From positions 2,728,001 to 2,792,000 of the forward strand of contig NZ_CP052766.1 of assembly GCF_002499975.2 (NCBI RefSeq): DNA of 64,000 bases, given 5' to 3'. A program made the position numbers and the translations under genes. Origin of the DNA: Alteromonas pelagimontana (GTDB lineage: Bacteria > Pseudomonadota > Gammaproteobacteria > Enterobacterales > Alteromonadaceae). A model generated the notes under the pieces. It saw only the letters and a program-made list of their open reading frames with translations. It was not told where the DNA came from and did not search any database. This document shows positions 43,122-52,466 of the stretch, piece by piece. The stretch's first letter is position 1. Every line of letters starts with the position of its first letter.

Positions 43122-44716
43122 AGCTTAAACATATCCATTGTTGGTTGATAGGTCACGCTGCTGACATTGGTTAAGCCTATTAGCGTGTCATAAAGATTAT
43201 CGTGAGAAAATGAGTTATGAGCCAGTTGGTCGATGCACGACTTGTATGCTCTGTCGGTAAACGTTGAGTCCCAATAAATCATTGGTATATGGGTTTGTTC
43301 TTTCGGCGCAAGATTATAAGGAAATCCATGTAAATACAGCCCTTTCTCTCCTAGCGACTCCCCATGATCAGACAGATACAGCATTGACGAATTGGGAACT
43401 GTCTTTAGCGCTTCTATGATATTGCCGAGTACATAGTCCGTGTAAGCGATTGTATTATCGTAAGTATTAATCAGCTCTTCTTCTTTACAATTTTGAATGT
43501 CGCTTCTTTGGCAATCGGGTGTAAATCTTGCGAATTTTTTCGGATACCGACGATAGTAGGTCGGTCCATGCGAACCAATCATATGCAGAACGATTAATTG
43601 ATTTAAATTTGGTGGCTTGCTGAGAGATAAGCGCAGAAGGTTAACGAGAATTTCATCATAGCAAAAGTCGCCGTCGCATAGCGTCGGATCTCTTCCAGGA
43701 TCAAATTCTATCGTTTCTATTCTGTTACACGCGCCTTTGCAGCTACTATTATTATCAATCCACGTGACTTTAGTGCCTGCCCGGTTGATGATATCCAGAA
43801 CATTATCCTGACTTTCAGCAACCCTCGATTCGTATTGCTCTCTTCCCAGTCTAGAAAACATGCAGGGGACAGACACCGCAGTTGCCGTACCGCAAGACGT
43901 CACATTCGCAAAGCTTATCGCTCCTTTTTCAGTAATTTGGGGTGTAGTATTTCGTATGTATCCGTTAACTCCGAATTTATCCGCTCTGGCCGTTTCTCCC
44001 ACCACCATAACAACCGTTTTAAAAGACGATTGGCTGCTCTCAATCAGGTAGGGTTTTTGATCTAATATTCTGTAAGGGAGCGGAGGATTAAAGTAGATGT
44101 TGCGCAAGTACTTGTAACCCGCATCATAAAATGCATAAGGAATTATCTGTTTTACTAAAGCCTTGTTGTTTCTTCCTACAGAAGCGTAATCTTTATAAAA
44201 AAGGACACCAATAACGGTCAGTCCTAATAAAGCAAGCAGGTTAACAAAGAGCATTTTTGCTAAGTGAGAAGTAAAGCAGTTCTGGATATCCTGATTAAGA
44301 ATGGCAAATACAGGAACTAAGCCCAGTAAAAGAAGAAACAACAGAAAGCTCAAATTCAGATAAGAAAATGCCTCCCCCGAATTTGTCTCCATGACGTTCT
44401 GGATCATGCTGCTATCAAAAACCACTCCGTAAACCAGTGAGGCATAGAGTAATGGTGAACTAACCAGGAAAGTGATCGCTACCGTTAAGCGCGGGAACAA
44501 GAGCGCGCCAAAGAGGCTCAGGAATATGATGTTAATGAGTGTAAGTAGTAAAGGAACGGTCAGTAAGAAAATCCAATCCCAAAAGGTTAGTGGAGACACG
44601 CTTTCGTATGCTGCTGAAATAAAAGGATAATTAAATATGACCGTGATGAGTACCGATGTCAGAACGATGAACTGAGCTGAAGACGGCGTAAGATTGACTG
44701 AACGTTTTAATTGCAA
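43109..44716 (-). CDS. eptA: lipid A phosphoethanolamine transferase
   Basis: A 535-residue EptA/MCR-family enzyme: five N-terminal helices (to about 175) and a periplasmic sulfatase-fold domain. Metal ligand Glu241 (VVGETARAD), nucleophile Thr277 (SCGTATAVSVPCMFS), the Asp-His pair of YLSDHGES and the His of LYLHGFPY are all present, with paired Cys for disulfides. It adds phosphoethanolamine to lipid A, lowering affinity for cationic peptides. A triple CTTAAG-like operator lies about 50 bases upstream, fitting control by the nearby PmrAB-like system. Confidence 0.93.
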   Translation of the reverse strand: MQLKRSVNLTPSSAQFIVLTSVLITVIFNYPFISAAYESVSPLTFWDWIFLLTVPLLLTLINIIFLSLFGALLFPRLTVAITFLVSSPLLYASLVYGVVFDSSMIQNVMETNSGEAFSYLNLSFLLFLLLLGLVPVFAILNQDIQNCFTSHLAKMLFVNLLALLGLTVIGVLFYKDYASVGRNNKALVKQIIPYAFYDAGYKYLRNIYFNPPLPYRILDQKPYLIESSQSSFKTVVMVVGETARADKFGVNGYIRNTTPQITEKGAISFANVTSCGTATAVSVPCMFSRLGREQYESRVAESQDNVLDIINRAGTKVTWIDNNSSCKGACNRIETIEFDPGRDPTLCDGDFCYDEILVNLLRLSLSKPPNLNQLIVLHMIGSHGPTYYRRYPKKFARFTPDCQRSDIQNCKEEELINTYDNTIAYTDYVLGNIIEALKTVPNSSMLYLSDHGESLGEKGLYLHGFPYNLAPKEQTHIPMIYWDSTFTDRAYKSCIDQLAHNSFSHDNLYDTLIGLTNVSSVTYQPTMDMFKLCKR

Positions 44717-44763
44717 TGTAAGTTACCCTTAATACTACTTTATGCACAAGGTAACGTTCTAAA

Positions 44764-44791
44764 CTTAGATTACCCTTAAGATTAACTTAGG
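44764..44791 (-). promoter_or_regulatory. PmrA-box-like operator upstream of eptA
   Basis: Three half-sites with exact 11-base spacing: CTTAGA (44764), CTTAAG (44775), CTTAGG (44786). PmrA boxes are CTTAAG-type half-sites separated by five bases. The minus-strand 13-mer AGTTAATCTTAAG is shared with the divergent region at 48.1 kb. Confidence 0.72.
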
Positions 44792-44852
44792 GGTTGCTAT
44801 GCCAGAGAAATATTAGAAATCAAAGTATTTCGTAGCGATTTATCTTCCTGTA

Positions 44853-46571
44853 TCAGTGCGATCTGTACATGAAAGTCTCTATATCCTTATCCGGCAAAGG
44901 GCAAACGGCTTTCATCGCCTTTCCCGATAGCAGCACCCAGTTTGTTCGGTGTGCGTATCCGACCTGAATTACCTTGCTCTGATCGAAACATATGTCTGTG
45001 AGATGACTTTCATCAATAAGCACGTATCGGTCGGTGCTTACATCTTTCAACCACGCATAGGCTGCGCGAATCTGACTATCACTTGCGGTGTGATAGCCAA
45101 AATGAACCACTGGGTACGGTGAAAATAAAACAAATTGTTCCGAGAAATCTACCAGCGCAATGGTTGCTTCCTGCTCTCCGACAACAGCGTCAATCTTCTG
45201 GAAGATAGTTTTAGGTGTTTTTATCTCGTTGAGAAGAGTATATCCCCAGATACTATAACCTCCCCAAAGCATAGATATAAATAGTGGCCAGACTAGCCAG
45301 CGTCGCTGTCGAATTGTAAAAGTGGTAATGATGACTCCGAGCATGCCGATGGTGAAAAACAACAGCCATGGAGAGATAGTGAATTTATTGCCAAGCTTCA
45401 TTGCAAAATCGGCTTTAGCAATACCCGCCACGCCGAGAAAAAGCAGTGCAGAAGATAAAATAAATACTAAGCTCCACAGCAGCCATGTAAAGTGGCGTCT
45501 GCGAGCTAATGTGATGAAATAAGGAGCGCAAATGAGTGCCAGCATGGGTAACGCAGGAAACACATACACTCCGCGTTTCCCTGGACTGAGGCTGAAAAAA
45601 AACACCAGTAAGACAATCCATGCCAATGGGAGAATGATTCGCCCGTCCCTTTCCTTTATAGCTCTGTACCAGTACGGAATTAGCCAGGGTAACGCCAGAC
45701 TAACTGGTAGCCAAAATACAGGGATCACTTCAACGATGTAGTACCAGAATGGTTTGATATGGTGCCATGAATCGGCATATCGGGTAACGGTCTGTTTAAA
45801 TAGGATATTGTCGCGATAGTGAATAAGTGCCACATCCTGACTGTAATGAACCATCAGAAGCATGGGTAAAAACCATAAAGCAATAGCGACAAGCATAATA
45901 ATCGGTCCAGCCAGCCAGCGAACTACGACGTAACTTTCCTTTTCCTGATTACCGGTTTGAAGGTGTATTTTTTGATAGAAATAATAAGGGATCAGCATAA
46001 ATACGGGAAGAAACCCAACGCCTTTAGTGATAACGCCAATCCCCATAAAGAAAAATGCCAGATAATACCAGCACCAACGTCGCTCAAGTAAAAGAAACCG
46101 TAATAATCCGTAGCAACTGATGGTAATCCAGCAGGTAACCATAGCATCAATTTGTGCAGACTTAGCCTGTAGCAAAAATTGCAAGCAAAACAGTAGCGTG
46201 GCAGTTGCGACTAGTGCTTCCTTTCGCCCCCAAAACCTCTTGCCCAGATCGTAAACTAGAAACAAAGTTAGTAAAGCGCTTAATGCGGATGGCAACAAGA
46301 AAGCCATTTTTATTGAGCCTGTCAAAACGAAGAAGAAGGCGATTGCCCACATAAAAACCGGAGGTTTGTCCGGGTAATATTCTCCAGCCCTTGTCGGAAA
46401 GAACCAATTACCCGTTTCTACCATCTCTTTTGCAATTTGTGCAAAGCGGGGTTCGTCTGCAGGCCATGGATCACGAAGTCCCAACCCTAAAAAAATAAGC
46501 CCAATAGCAAGAGTAAAAAGCGATATTGTATAGACGTCATACAGCTGCTTTTTATTATCGAATATATTCAT
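44853..46571 (-). CDS. ArnT-like GT39 glycosyltransferase
   Basis: A 572-residue polytopic membrane enzyme of the ArnT/PMT (GT39) superfamily: the catalytic first loop DPWPADEPRFAQIA (Asp and Glu), about twelve helices, and a C-terminal periplasmic domain. These enzymes move a sugar from a polyprenyl phosphate to an acceptor such as lipid A. The donor here is unknown: none of the arnBCADEF genes for 4-amino-arabinose is in the window. Its start overlaps the VTT-domain gene by 17 bases, and with GT2 upstream they form one operon. Confidence 0.88.
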   Translation of the reverse strand: MNIFDNKKQLYDVYTISLFTLAIGLIFLGLGLRDPWPADEPRFAQIAKEMVETGNWFFPTRAGEYYPDKPPVFMWAIAFFFVLTGSIKMAFLLPSALSALLTLFLVYDLGKRFWGRKEALVATATLLFCLQFLLQAKSAQIDAMVTCWITISCYGLLRFLLLERRWCWYYLAFFFMGIGVITKGVGFLPVFMLIPYYFYQKIHLQTGNQEKESYVVVRWLAGPIIMLVAIALWFLPMLLMVHYSQDVALIHYRDNILFKQTVTRYADSWHHIKPFWYYIVEVIPVFWLPVSLALPWLIPYWYRAIKERDGRIILPLAWIVLLVFFFSLSPGKRGVYVFPALPMLALICAPYFITLARRRHFTWLLWSLVFILSSALLFLGVAGIAKADFAMKLGNKFTISPWLLFFTIGMLGVIITTFTIRQRRWLVWPLFISMLWGGYSIWGYTLLNEIKTPKTIFQKIDAVVGEQEATIALVDFSEQFVLFSPYPVVHFGYHTASDSQIRAAYAWLKDVSTDRYVLIDESHLTDICFDQSKVIQVGYAHRTNWVLLSGKAMKAVCPLPDKDIETFMYRSH

Positions 46572-47268
46572 TAGATTTGTGCTTTGATAAATGGCTCCGT
46601 GAACATTCCAGTTGGCAGTTGTTTGTAGATTGATCTCGATATTTCTTCACAAGGTATCCACTCAATGCGCCAGACAGAGTAAACAGTAATGTACTAATGA
46701 TGATTTTTATTTCGGAGTTAATCATTATTCCTTTTCCCATCAGCGCAAAGACGGCCATTTGAGGGGTAAAGCCGATGGCTGAGCCACTAATAAAGGGGAT
46801 GGGTCTAATTCTGGAGACACCGGCTATAAGGTTGGTAAGCAAGTTATTCCCTAAAGGAAGTAAACGAACAATAATGGATTTTATAAATGGTTCGGAATTT
46901 AGAAACTTGTCCAATATTATTATCTTAGGATTAAAGTAACGGGTGACGAGAGGTCTGGCAAAGTATCGGGAGATGAAAAACACCGTTCCACAGCTTACAG
47001 TGACCGCTAAAGTAGAATAGAGAAGTCCCTCAGCAAAGCCGAAAGTGTATCCACCTATAAATGCTGACAGTTGTCTGGGAAAGCCTAGCGACACGAGCAG
47101 CACGGAGAGTAATATAAAATTTAATATTCCGTTCATACTGTTATTTCGCGTATAGCTGTCTACCCACTTTTGATTAAATGAATCAAAAGAGGGTAGTAAC
47201 GAAACGATCTGACTGATGAGCAAAATACACACCATCAGAATGAGCAGCTGAATTATTGTTTTTTTCAT
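46555..47268 (-). CDS. VTT-domain (TVP38/DedA-like) membrane protein
   Basis: A 237-residue protein with an N-terminal helix and a VTT domain: GFPRQLSAFIGGYTFG and RLLPLGNNLLTNLIAGVS are the typical re-entrant loop motifs. A charged C-terminal tail follows. DedA/VTT relatives are implicated in lipid-carrier (undecaprenyl phosphate) flipping and resistance to cationic peptides, which fits a locus that consumes polyprenyl-phosphate sugars. It begins directly after the GT2 stop codon. Confidence 0.82.
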   Translation of the reverse strand: MKKTIIQLLILMVCILLISQIVSLLPSFDSFNQKWVDSYTRNNSMNGILNFILLSVLLVSLGFPRQLSAFIGGYTFGFAEGLLYSTLAVTVSCGTVFFISRYFARPLVTRYFNPKIIILDKFLNSEPFIKSIIVRLLPLGNNLLTNLIAGVSRIRPIPFISGSAIGFTPQMAVFALMGKGIMINSEIKIIISTLLFTLSGALSGYLVKKYRDQSTNNCQLECSRSHLSKHKSNEYIR

Positions 47269-48003
47269 TTAGCGTAAGTTTTCGTTATCTGGAATGGCGG
47301 TAATACGTTTGTTCCGTTTTTGCAGCCATAGAACACCGGCCATATCAACAAGCCCTACACCCAGTCGCCCCAACATATTGTACTTCGACTTCCCAAATTG
47401 CCGTTCCCGATGATTAACGCTGACAACTTTTATCAATCCACCCTGGCGTCTTATTAGCGCGGGCAAGAAACGGTGCATATGGTCGAAGTAAGGCAATGAC
47501 AAAAATGTGGTTCTCGGAAAGACTTTTAATCCGCATCCGGTATCGGGGGTATCGTCGCCAAGGATTCTGCTTCTTACTGCATTTGCCAGTTTTGATTGCA
47601 GACATTTCCAAGTGGTGTCTTTTCTATTTTTTCGGTAGCCAGCAACACAGAAATTACTTCCTACGGGAAGTTGGTATGCTTCTGCAAGCAGTGACGGAAT
47701 ATCCGCTGGATCGTTTTGTCCATCAGCATCAAGGGTTACAATAAGTTCGCCTTTTGCGTAACTCACGCCGGTCCAGATCGCGCCACTTTGGCCTACAGAA
47801 CATCTATGTTTTAGCACTTTGAGACGTTGATAGCCGTTTGCATGAAGATAAAGCAATTTTTGATACGTATTATCAGTGCTTCCATCGTCGACGTAGATAA
47901 TCTCATAACTAGAGTCATCGTCAAAAGTGCGATAAATTTCATCGACAAGAGGCTTTAAATTTCCTTCCTCATTTTTTGCAGGTATTACAACCGAAATTTT
48001 CAC
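47269..48003 (-). CDS. GT2 polyprenyl-phosphate glycosyltransferase
   Basis: A 244-residue DPM1-type GT-A enzyme: SVVIPAKNEEGNLKPLV, the YVDDGSTDNT nucleotide motif, VTLDADGQNDPADIP with the metal-binding DxD-type acids, and NHRERQFGKSKYN. It lacks the two C-terminal helices of ArnC/GtrB, so it resembles soluble dolichyl-phosphate-mannose-type synthases. It probably loads a sugar onto a polyprenyl phosphate for the ArnT-like enzyme downstream. First gene of a three-gene operon facing away from the PmrAB-like genes. Confidence 0.88.
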   Translation of the reverse strand: MKISVVIPAKNEEGNLKPLVDEIYRTFDDDSSYEIIYVDDGSTDNTYQKLLYLHANGYQRLKVLKHRCSVGQSGAIWTGVSYAKGELIVTLDADGQNDPADIPSLLAEAYQLPVGSNFCVAGYRKNRKDTTWKCLQSKLANAVRSRILGDDTPDTGCGLKVFPRTTFLSLPYFDHMHRFLPALIRRQGGLIKVVSVNHRERQFGKSKYNMLGRLGVGLVDMAGVLWLQKRNKRITAIPDNENLR

Positions 48004-48072
48004 TTAACCCCCGACTGTCTAATGAATATTCAATTTCAACGTAAACGGACAATTGGACAGTACCAAACGAAA

Positions 48073-48154
48073 CTTAAGATTAACTGATGGTGAATGGCTT
48101 TTTTACGTCAAAAAGTATCACCCACAGTAAATCTTAAGAAACCAGGGGTATACT
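48073..48154. promoter_or_regulatory. divergent operator/promoter region of the PmrAB-like locus
   Basis: CTTAAGATTAACTG at 48073-48086 and its near-inverse CAGTAAATCTTAAG at 48125-48138 face outward toward the GT2 operon and the response regulator gene. On both sides a -10-like hexamer starts 10 bases beyond CTTAAG: TATACT at 48149-48154 on the plus strand and TACTGT on the minus strand. This symmetry suggests one regulator activating both directions. Confidence 0.75.
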
Positions 48155-48185
48155 CATTCATATAGTATTTGCCTGGCCTTATGAA

Positions 48186-48875
48186 ATGAGAATATTGTTT
48201 ATAGAAGACTCTACCTCGCTGAGAAACAGTCTCAGTCTCGGTCTTGAGAAGCTGGGTTATTCGGTAGACGTGTCGGCTGATGGAGCTGAAGGACTTAGTA
48301 TGGCCTTGATGGGAAGCTATGACATTTTGATCCTGGACATGATGCTGCCGGAAATCGACGGCATGACTATATTAAAGTCACTAAGAAAGAAAAATGTAGA
48401 TGTAAGAGTGCTTATTCTTTCTGCGCGCTCTGATGCAGACGATAAAGTCAGCGGCATTTTATCGGGGGCAGATGATTATCTTACCAAGCCTTTTTCTTTT
48501 GATGAGTTGTGTGCACGTTTGGTCAGTTTGATGAGACGAGGAGCGGCCACATATACCGATGATAAAGTGGTAATTGGCGATTTTACTCTGGACGTGCAAT
48601 CGAAAAACTTAGCCTTTCAAGGCAGTCCTATCGATCTTACTCCTAATGAATATAAGGTTACGGAGTGCATGTTTTTGAATCGCGGCAAAGTGGTGTCATC
48701 GGAAAAGCTCAGCGAGTTCATTTCTGGCAGTTACGATTACGTGTCGAAAAACGCTATTGAAGCACACCTGTCCTCAGCCAGAAAAAAAGTTAGAAAATTC
48801 GGTGCAACTTTGCCGATCAAGAGCAAACGAGGCTTTGGTTACGTGATAGTGGAGTCAGATGAAATCGATTCGTAA
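48186..48875 (+). CDS. OmpR-family response regulator (PmrA/QseB-like)
   Basis: A 229-residue regulator: receiver domain with acidic FIEDS, phospho-acceptor Asp51 (ILDMMLPEIDG) and Lys101 (YLTKPFSF), and a winged-helix C-terminal domain (LTPNEYKVTECMFLNRGKVVSSE; KSKRGFGYVI). It resembles PmrA/QseB. Upstream CTTAAG-type sites support a PmrA-like function and autoregulation. It overlaps the sensor gene by 17 bases. Confidence 0.9.
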   Translation: MRILFIEDSTSLRNSLSLGLEKLGYSVDVSADGAEGLSMALMGSYDILILDMMLPEIDGMTILKSLRKKNVDVRVLILSARSDADDKVSGILSGADDYLTKPFSFDELCARLVSLMRRGAATYTDDKVVIGDFTLDVQSKNLAFQGSPIDLTPNEYKVTECMFLNRGKVVSSEKLSEFISGSYDYVSKNAIEAHLSSARKKVRKFGATLPIKSKRGFGYVIVESDEIDS

Positions 48876-50280
48876 AACCCTTACCCGAAGACTTTCTATC
48901 ATCATATCGCTGTTAGTTATAACAGTGCTATTAGGTGCTGATATTGGGGTAGATAATTGGGTAGAGAGCGAATTCAACCATGCTATGAAAGCTAAGGTCG
49001 GCGTGCTGCAAACGTTGGCTTCTCAAAACAATGACAGAGTTGAATTTGAATCTGCCGGAGAATATTTGCCTGAATTTAAAGGGACGACTTCGCCAGAGTA
49101 TTTCCAGCTTTGGAATAACGAGCATGTATTCGAAAAATCGGAGACGTTAAACCTGCATTCAGCCAAAGATTTTCCCTATAAGTCTGTTGAACTAAATAAA
49201 TTTCTTATTGAAGAGATAACGTTGCCGGATGGGCGTACAGGACGAATTATCTATTCGAGGTTTATCCCTCAGACTGCACCTCAAAACATCCAGGCTTCTT
49301 ACCAAAGCAATAGCAACATAGAAAATCATACAATGTTAATTGCCTATGCGACTTCTACAGAGAGTTTGAATTTCACTCTATGGTTCATCGATGCCGCGTT
49401 CGTTTTAACGCTTATCTTCGTGCCTCTGGCAGTGAGATTTGCTGTTAAAAATACCGTGTCGTATGCATTGGCTCCTTTGGATGCGTTGAATAACAGAATA
49501 AAAGATTCACGCTTTAGTGAGACTCAAACACGTGTGGTTTTCGAGAACGAGGTTGAAGAGCTTGCTCCTATCACGGAAAGTCTCAATCACTTCATTGAAG
49601 AAAACTACGCACTATATGTCAGAGAAAAAAGGCTGACATCTGATATAGCACATGAACTTAAAACACCGGTTACAGAATTAATCAATATGACAGAAGTTGC
49701 TCTCAGGTTCCCAGGAGAGGAAAGGCTTGAGAAAGATTTCAAGCCGAATGTTCTTGAGATTGGTACGAGAATGAAAAACATCATATCGGGGCTGATGACG
49801 ATTCAAAAATATGCATACCAAAAAATAGATCAGAATGAGGAAATCAACTTACAAACTTTGTTAGGTAAAGTCGTCAGTGCTAAGCAGTACACCCGAATTG
49901 TCATCGTTAAAGGTGGGAGTCAGGCTCCAATAGTAAGAAGTAATCTATTCGCGGTAGAGTCAATTATCAGTAATTTACTTAATAATGCTGTTCAGCATAG
50001 TAAAGGTGATAACGAAATAAATGTGTATATAGGCAGCACTAAGCTTGGTGAAGCTCAACTTCGAGTACGCAATGTCGTTAAAGCTAATGTACAGGAAAGC
50101 GATATTAGCCACATGTTTGAGCCGCTATGGCAAAAAGACAGTGCGAGAAGTTCGCAAGACAACTTTGGACTTGGCCTGTCAATTGTCAGAACCCTTGCTA
50201 ACGCGATTTCGGCCAATGTATCGGCTGCCCTTCATGAGGATAGAATAGAATTTGTGGTTACATTTGCGAATCAAGCTTGA
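48859..50280 (+). CDS. sensor histidine kinase (PmrB/QseC-like)
   Basis: A 473-residue membrane kinase: helix 1 (about 12-30), a periplasmic domain of about 140 residues, helix 2 (about 172-195), a HAMP-like linker, HisKA with His265 (SDIAHELKTPVTEL), and HATPase (NLLNNAVQHS, NFGLGLSIVRTL). The G1 box is weak: no clear DxGxG motif is seen after the VRNVVKAN segment. The periplasmic domain is larger than that of E. coli PmrB (about 30 residues) and does not show its iron-binding ExxE pattern, so the signal may differ. Confidence 0.9.
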   Translation: MKSIRKTLTRRLSIIISLLVITVLLGADIGVDNWVESEFNHAMKAKVGVLQTLASQNNDRVEFESAGEYLPEFKGTTSPEYFQLWNNEHVFEKSETLNLHSAKDFPYKSVELNKFLIEEITLPDGRTGRIIYSRFIPQTAPQNIQASYQSNSNIENHTMLIAYATSTESLNFTLWFIDAAFVLTLIFVPLAVRFAVKNTVSYALAPLDALNNRIKDSRFSETQTRVVFENEVEELAPITESLNHFIEENYALYVREKRLTSDIAHELKTPVTELINMTEVALRFPGEERLEKDFKPNVLEIGTRMKNIISGLMTIQKYAYQKIDQNEEINLQTLLGKVVSAKQYTRIVIVKGGSQAPIVRSNLFAVESIISNLLNNAVQHSKGDNEINVYIGSTKLGEAQLRVRNVVKANVQESDISHMFEPLWQKDSARSSQDNFGLGLSIVRTLANAISANVSAALHEDRIEFVVTFANQA

Positions 50281-50626
50281 AGTGCCATAGTGCACGACAA
50301 TGCCACCAATGTCAGCGCATTTGATGAGGCGTGTCTGACGTATGTAGAGAAAAACAGTAGAATATCGAATCAGCCTCTCTCGCACTGGTCAATAAACAAT
50401 CATTCCTGATCTGTATGTTGGTCTGAGAAACGTTACTGAAATAGCTATAAACCTGTGGCTAATATTATTTGACCACTTGTATTGCTTTGAATTTGATGGG
50501 TAGATCAAAGGCAATTCAATTGCTGATGATTCGACAACATAAACCATTTAAGACCCCCACTAAAAATGACTTTTTTAACGAGGGTAGTGCATTTTTCGGA
50601 CTATAAAAATCTACAGCTAGTTTTTT
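50281..50626. other. intergenic region between the sensor kinase and gorA
   Basis: About 345 bases at the 3' ends of two convergent genes. A short open frame on the minus strand overlaps the kinase end and is not supported. No clear terminator hairpin with a T run was found. Confidence 0.35.
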
Positions 50627-51979
50627 CTAGCCTGTCATAGTAACAAACTCTTCTGCGCTGGTTGGGTGAATCGCAACGCAAGCATCAAAATCGGCTTTAG
50701 TTGCTCCCATTTTTACCGCAACGGCAAAGCCTTGCAGAATCTCATCCATTCCATGGCCGATGCCGTGTAACCCCACAACTTTTTCTTCCTTGCCCACACA
50801 AACCAGCTTCATTCGGGTGACCTGACGATGGCGAGTGACCGCGGTGTACATGGCCGAAAACGAGGTTGCATAAACTTTGATATTGTCGTCGCCATACTGA
50901 GATTTGGCTTCAGATTCCGTGAGACCTATTGTTCCAATTGGTGGGTGACTAAATACAACAGTGGGAATGAGTGAGTAATCCAGATGCGCTTTATCCTGCC
51001 CGTTAAACAGGCGCTCGCTAAGAAGCCTTCCCGCTTTAATTGCAACCGGAGTGAGTTCTACATGTCCGGTAACATCGCCAAGCGCATAAACGCCATCTAC
51101 CGAAGTATTTTGATATGAATCGACTTTTATGTAATCTTTTTCCTGCAGCGTAATATCAGTATTTTCTAAGCCGATATTGTGGGTTGAAGGAGTGCGGCCA
51201 ATCGCCCATATTAAACAGTCGGTCTTTAACAATTCACCGGTTGAAAAGTGAACATGTAGCTCGCCATCGTCCTGCTTTTCAACTTTTTCCACCTCGGTAT
51301 GTTTGTGTAAAGTAGGGCCTTCACTATCAATTAGTTCAACCAAGGTTTCAACAATAATTGGGTCGAAATGGCGAAGCGGAGCATGCTGGCGCACCGCAAG
51401 GTGCGTGTCGGTGCCTAGGCTGTGTAAAAGGCCAGCCAGTTCTACAGCAATATAACCCGCGCCGACCACTAAAGCCCGTTTGGGCTGAGTTCGCAGAGCA
51501 AAGAAACCATCGGAATCAATTCCATATTCAGCTCCAGGTACATCAGGGAGACGAGGCCGGCCGCCAGTAGCAATGGTAATATGTTCAGCAGTGTAGGTGT
51601 CACCATTGACTTCAACGGTATGATTATCAACAAACCTGGCAAAGCCTTTCACCCAAGTGATGTCATTGGTGGCCAGAATTCGATCGTAGGAGGCATGTAC
51701 CCGTTCAATGTAGGCTTGGCGATTAGCTACAAGTATTTCCCAGCTAAAATGATTAACCGTGACATCGAAACCGTACTCGGGGCTATATTTGTGGATCGCT
51801 TCGGCTACTGTAGCGCCAAACCACATTGCCTTTTTAGGTACACAACCCACATTTACGCATGTGCCACCAATTTCGCCACCTTCAATAAGGGCGACTTTTT
51901 TACCGTGTTTTGCAGCACGATTTGCTGAGGCAATGCCGCCACTACCGCCGCCGATGCAAATATAATCAAATTTTTTCAT
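50627..51979 (-). CDS. gorA: glutathione-disulfide reductase
   Basis: A 450-residue flavoenzyme that regenerates reduced glutathione with NADPH. FAD motif [14 protein letters not shown], redox cysteines Cys41 and Cys46 ([13 protein letters not shown]), NADPH motif [21 protein letters not shown], and the C-terminal [11 protein letters not shown] with the catalytic His-Glu pair. The NADPH-specifying arginines (e.g. [12 protein letters not shown]) are partly kept. Length equals E. coli Gor. Divergent from prlC. Confidence 0.96.
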   Translation of the reverse strand: MKKFDYICIGGGSGGIASANRAAKHGKKVALIEGGEIGGTCVNVGCVPKKAMWFGATVAEAIHKYSPEYGFDVTVNHFSWEILVANRQAYIERVHASYDRILATNDITWVKGFARFVDNHTVEVNGDTYTAEHITIATGGRPRLPDVPGAEYGIDSDGFFALRTQPKRALVVGAGYIAVELAGLLHSLGTDTHLAVRQHAPLRHFDPIIVETLVELIDSEGPTLHKHTEVEKVEKQDDGELHVHFSTGELLKTDCLIWAIGRTPSTHNIGLENTDITLQEKDYIKVDSYQNTSVDGVYALGDVTGHVELTPVAIKAGRLLSERLFNGQDKAHLDYSLIPTVVFSHPPIGTIGLTESEAKSQYGDDNIKVYATSFSAMYTAVTRHRQVTRMKLVCVGKEEKVVGLHGIGHGMDEILQGFAVAVKMGATKADFDACVAIHPTSAEEFVTMTG

Positions 51980-52466
51980 ATTAAATTCGGTTTCCTTTGA
52001 AGGTCATCATTTTTACATGAATAAGAAGCGCTTTCAAAAGTGAACAGGCAGAGCCTGTTTTACCCTCCCTTTTGATAAATTTTTACAAGTCGCTAATTAC
52101 CTCGACCATATCACGTCGTTACCGTGGGCGTTAGAAAATACCCAAGGTAAGTTCCCCCATAATTATTGAACAATAGGTGAATACTTCTTTGCCAGAACTT
52201 CTGGGGCAGAAATGCTCCAGCAGAGCCATCATGGATGATTTTACGGCGCTTCGGGCCATAGATTTTCCCTTATTTCTACTGTCGGTGATTTTTTACTCAC
52301 TCAAGCTTTCGACCTCAGTAATAACTCGCCGCTTTCATTGTTATCAAACGGTAATTTTATCCGTAAAGGACGTCAATAAACGTACTTATACTAAACCACC
52401 ACTCTTGTTTTTGGGTAAGCTTATCCTTACATTCAACTTCAAGTACACAGTTAAAGTGAGAAACGA
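51980..52466. other. divergent promoter region of gorA and prlC
   Basis: About 490 bases. A small perfect hairpin AACAGGC-AGA-GCCTGTT lies at 52043-52059, in the expected 5' leader of gorA. A plus-strand frame at 52177-52470 is not convincing. No sigma-32 promoter was recognised upstream of prlC. Confidence 0.4.
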
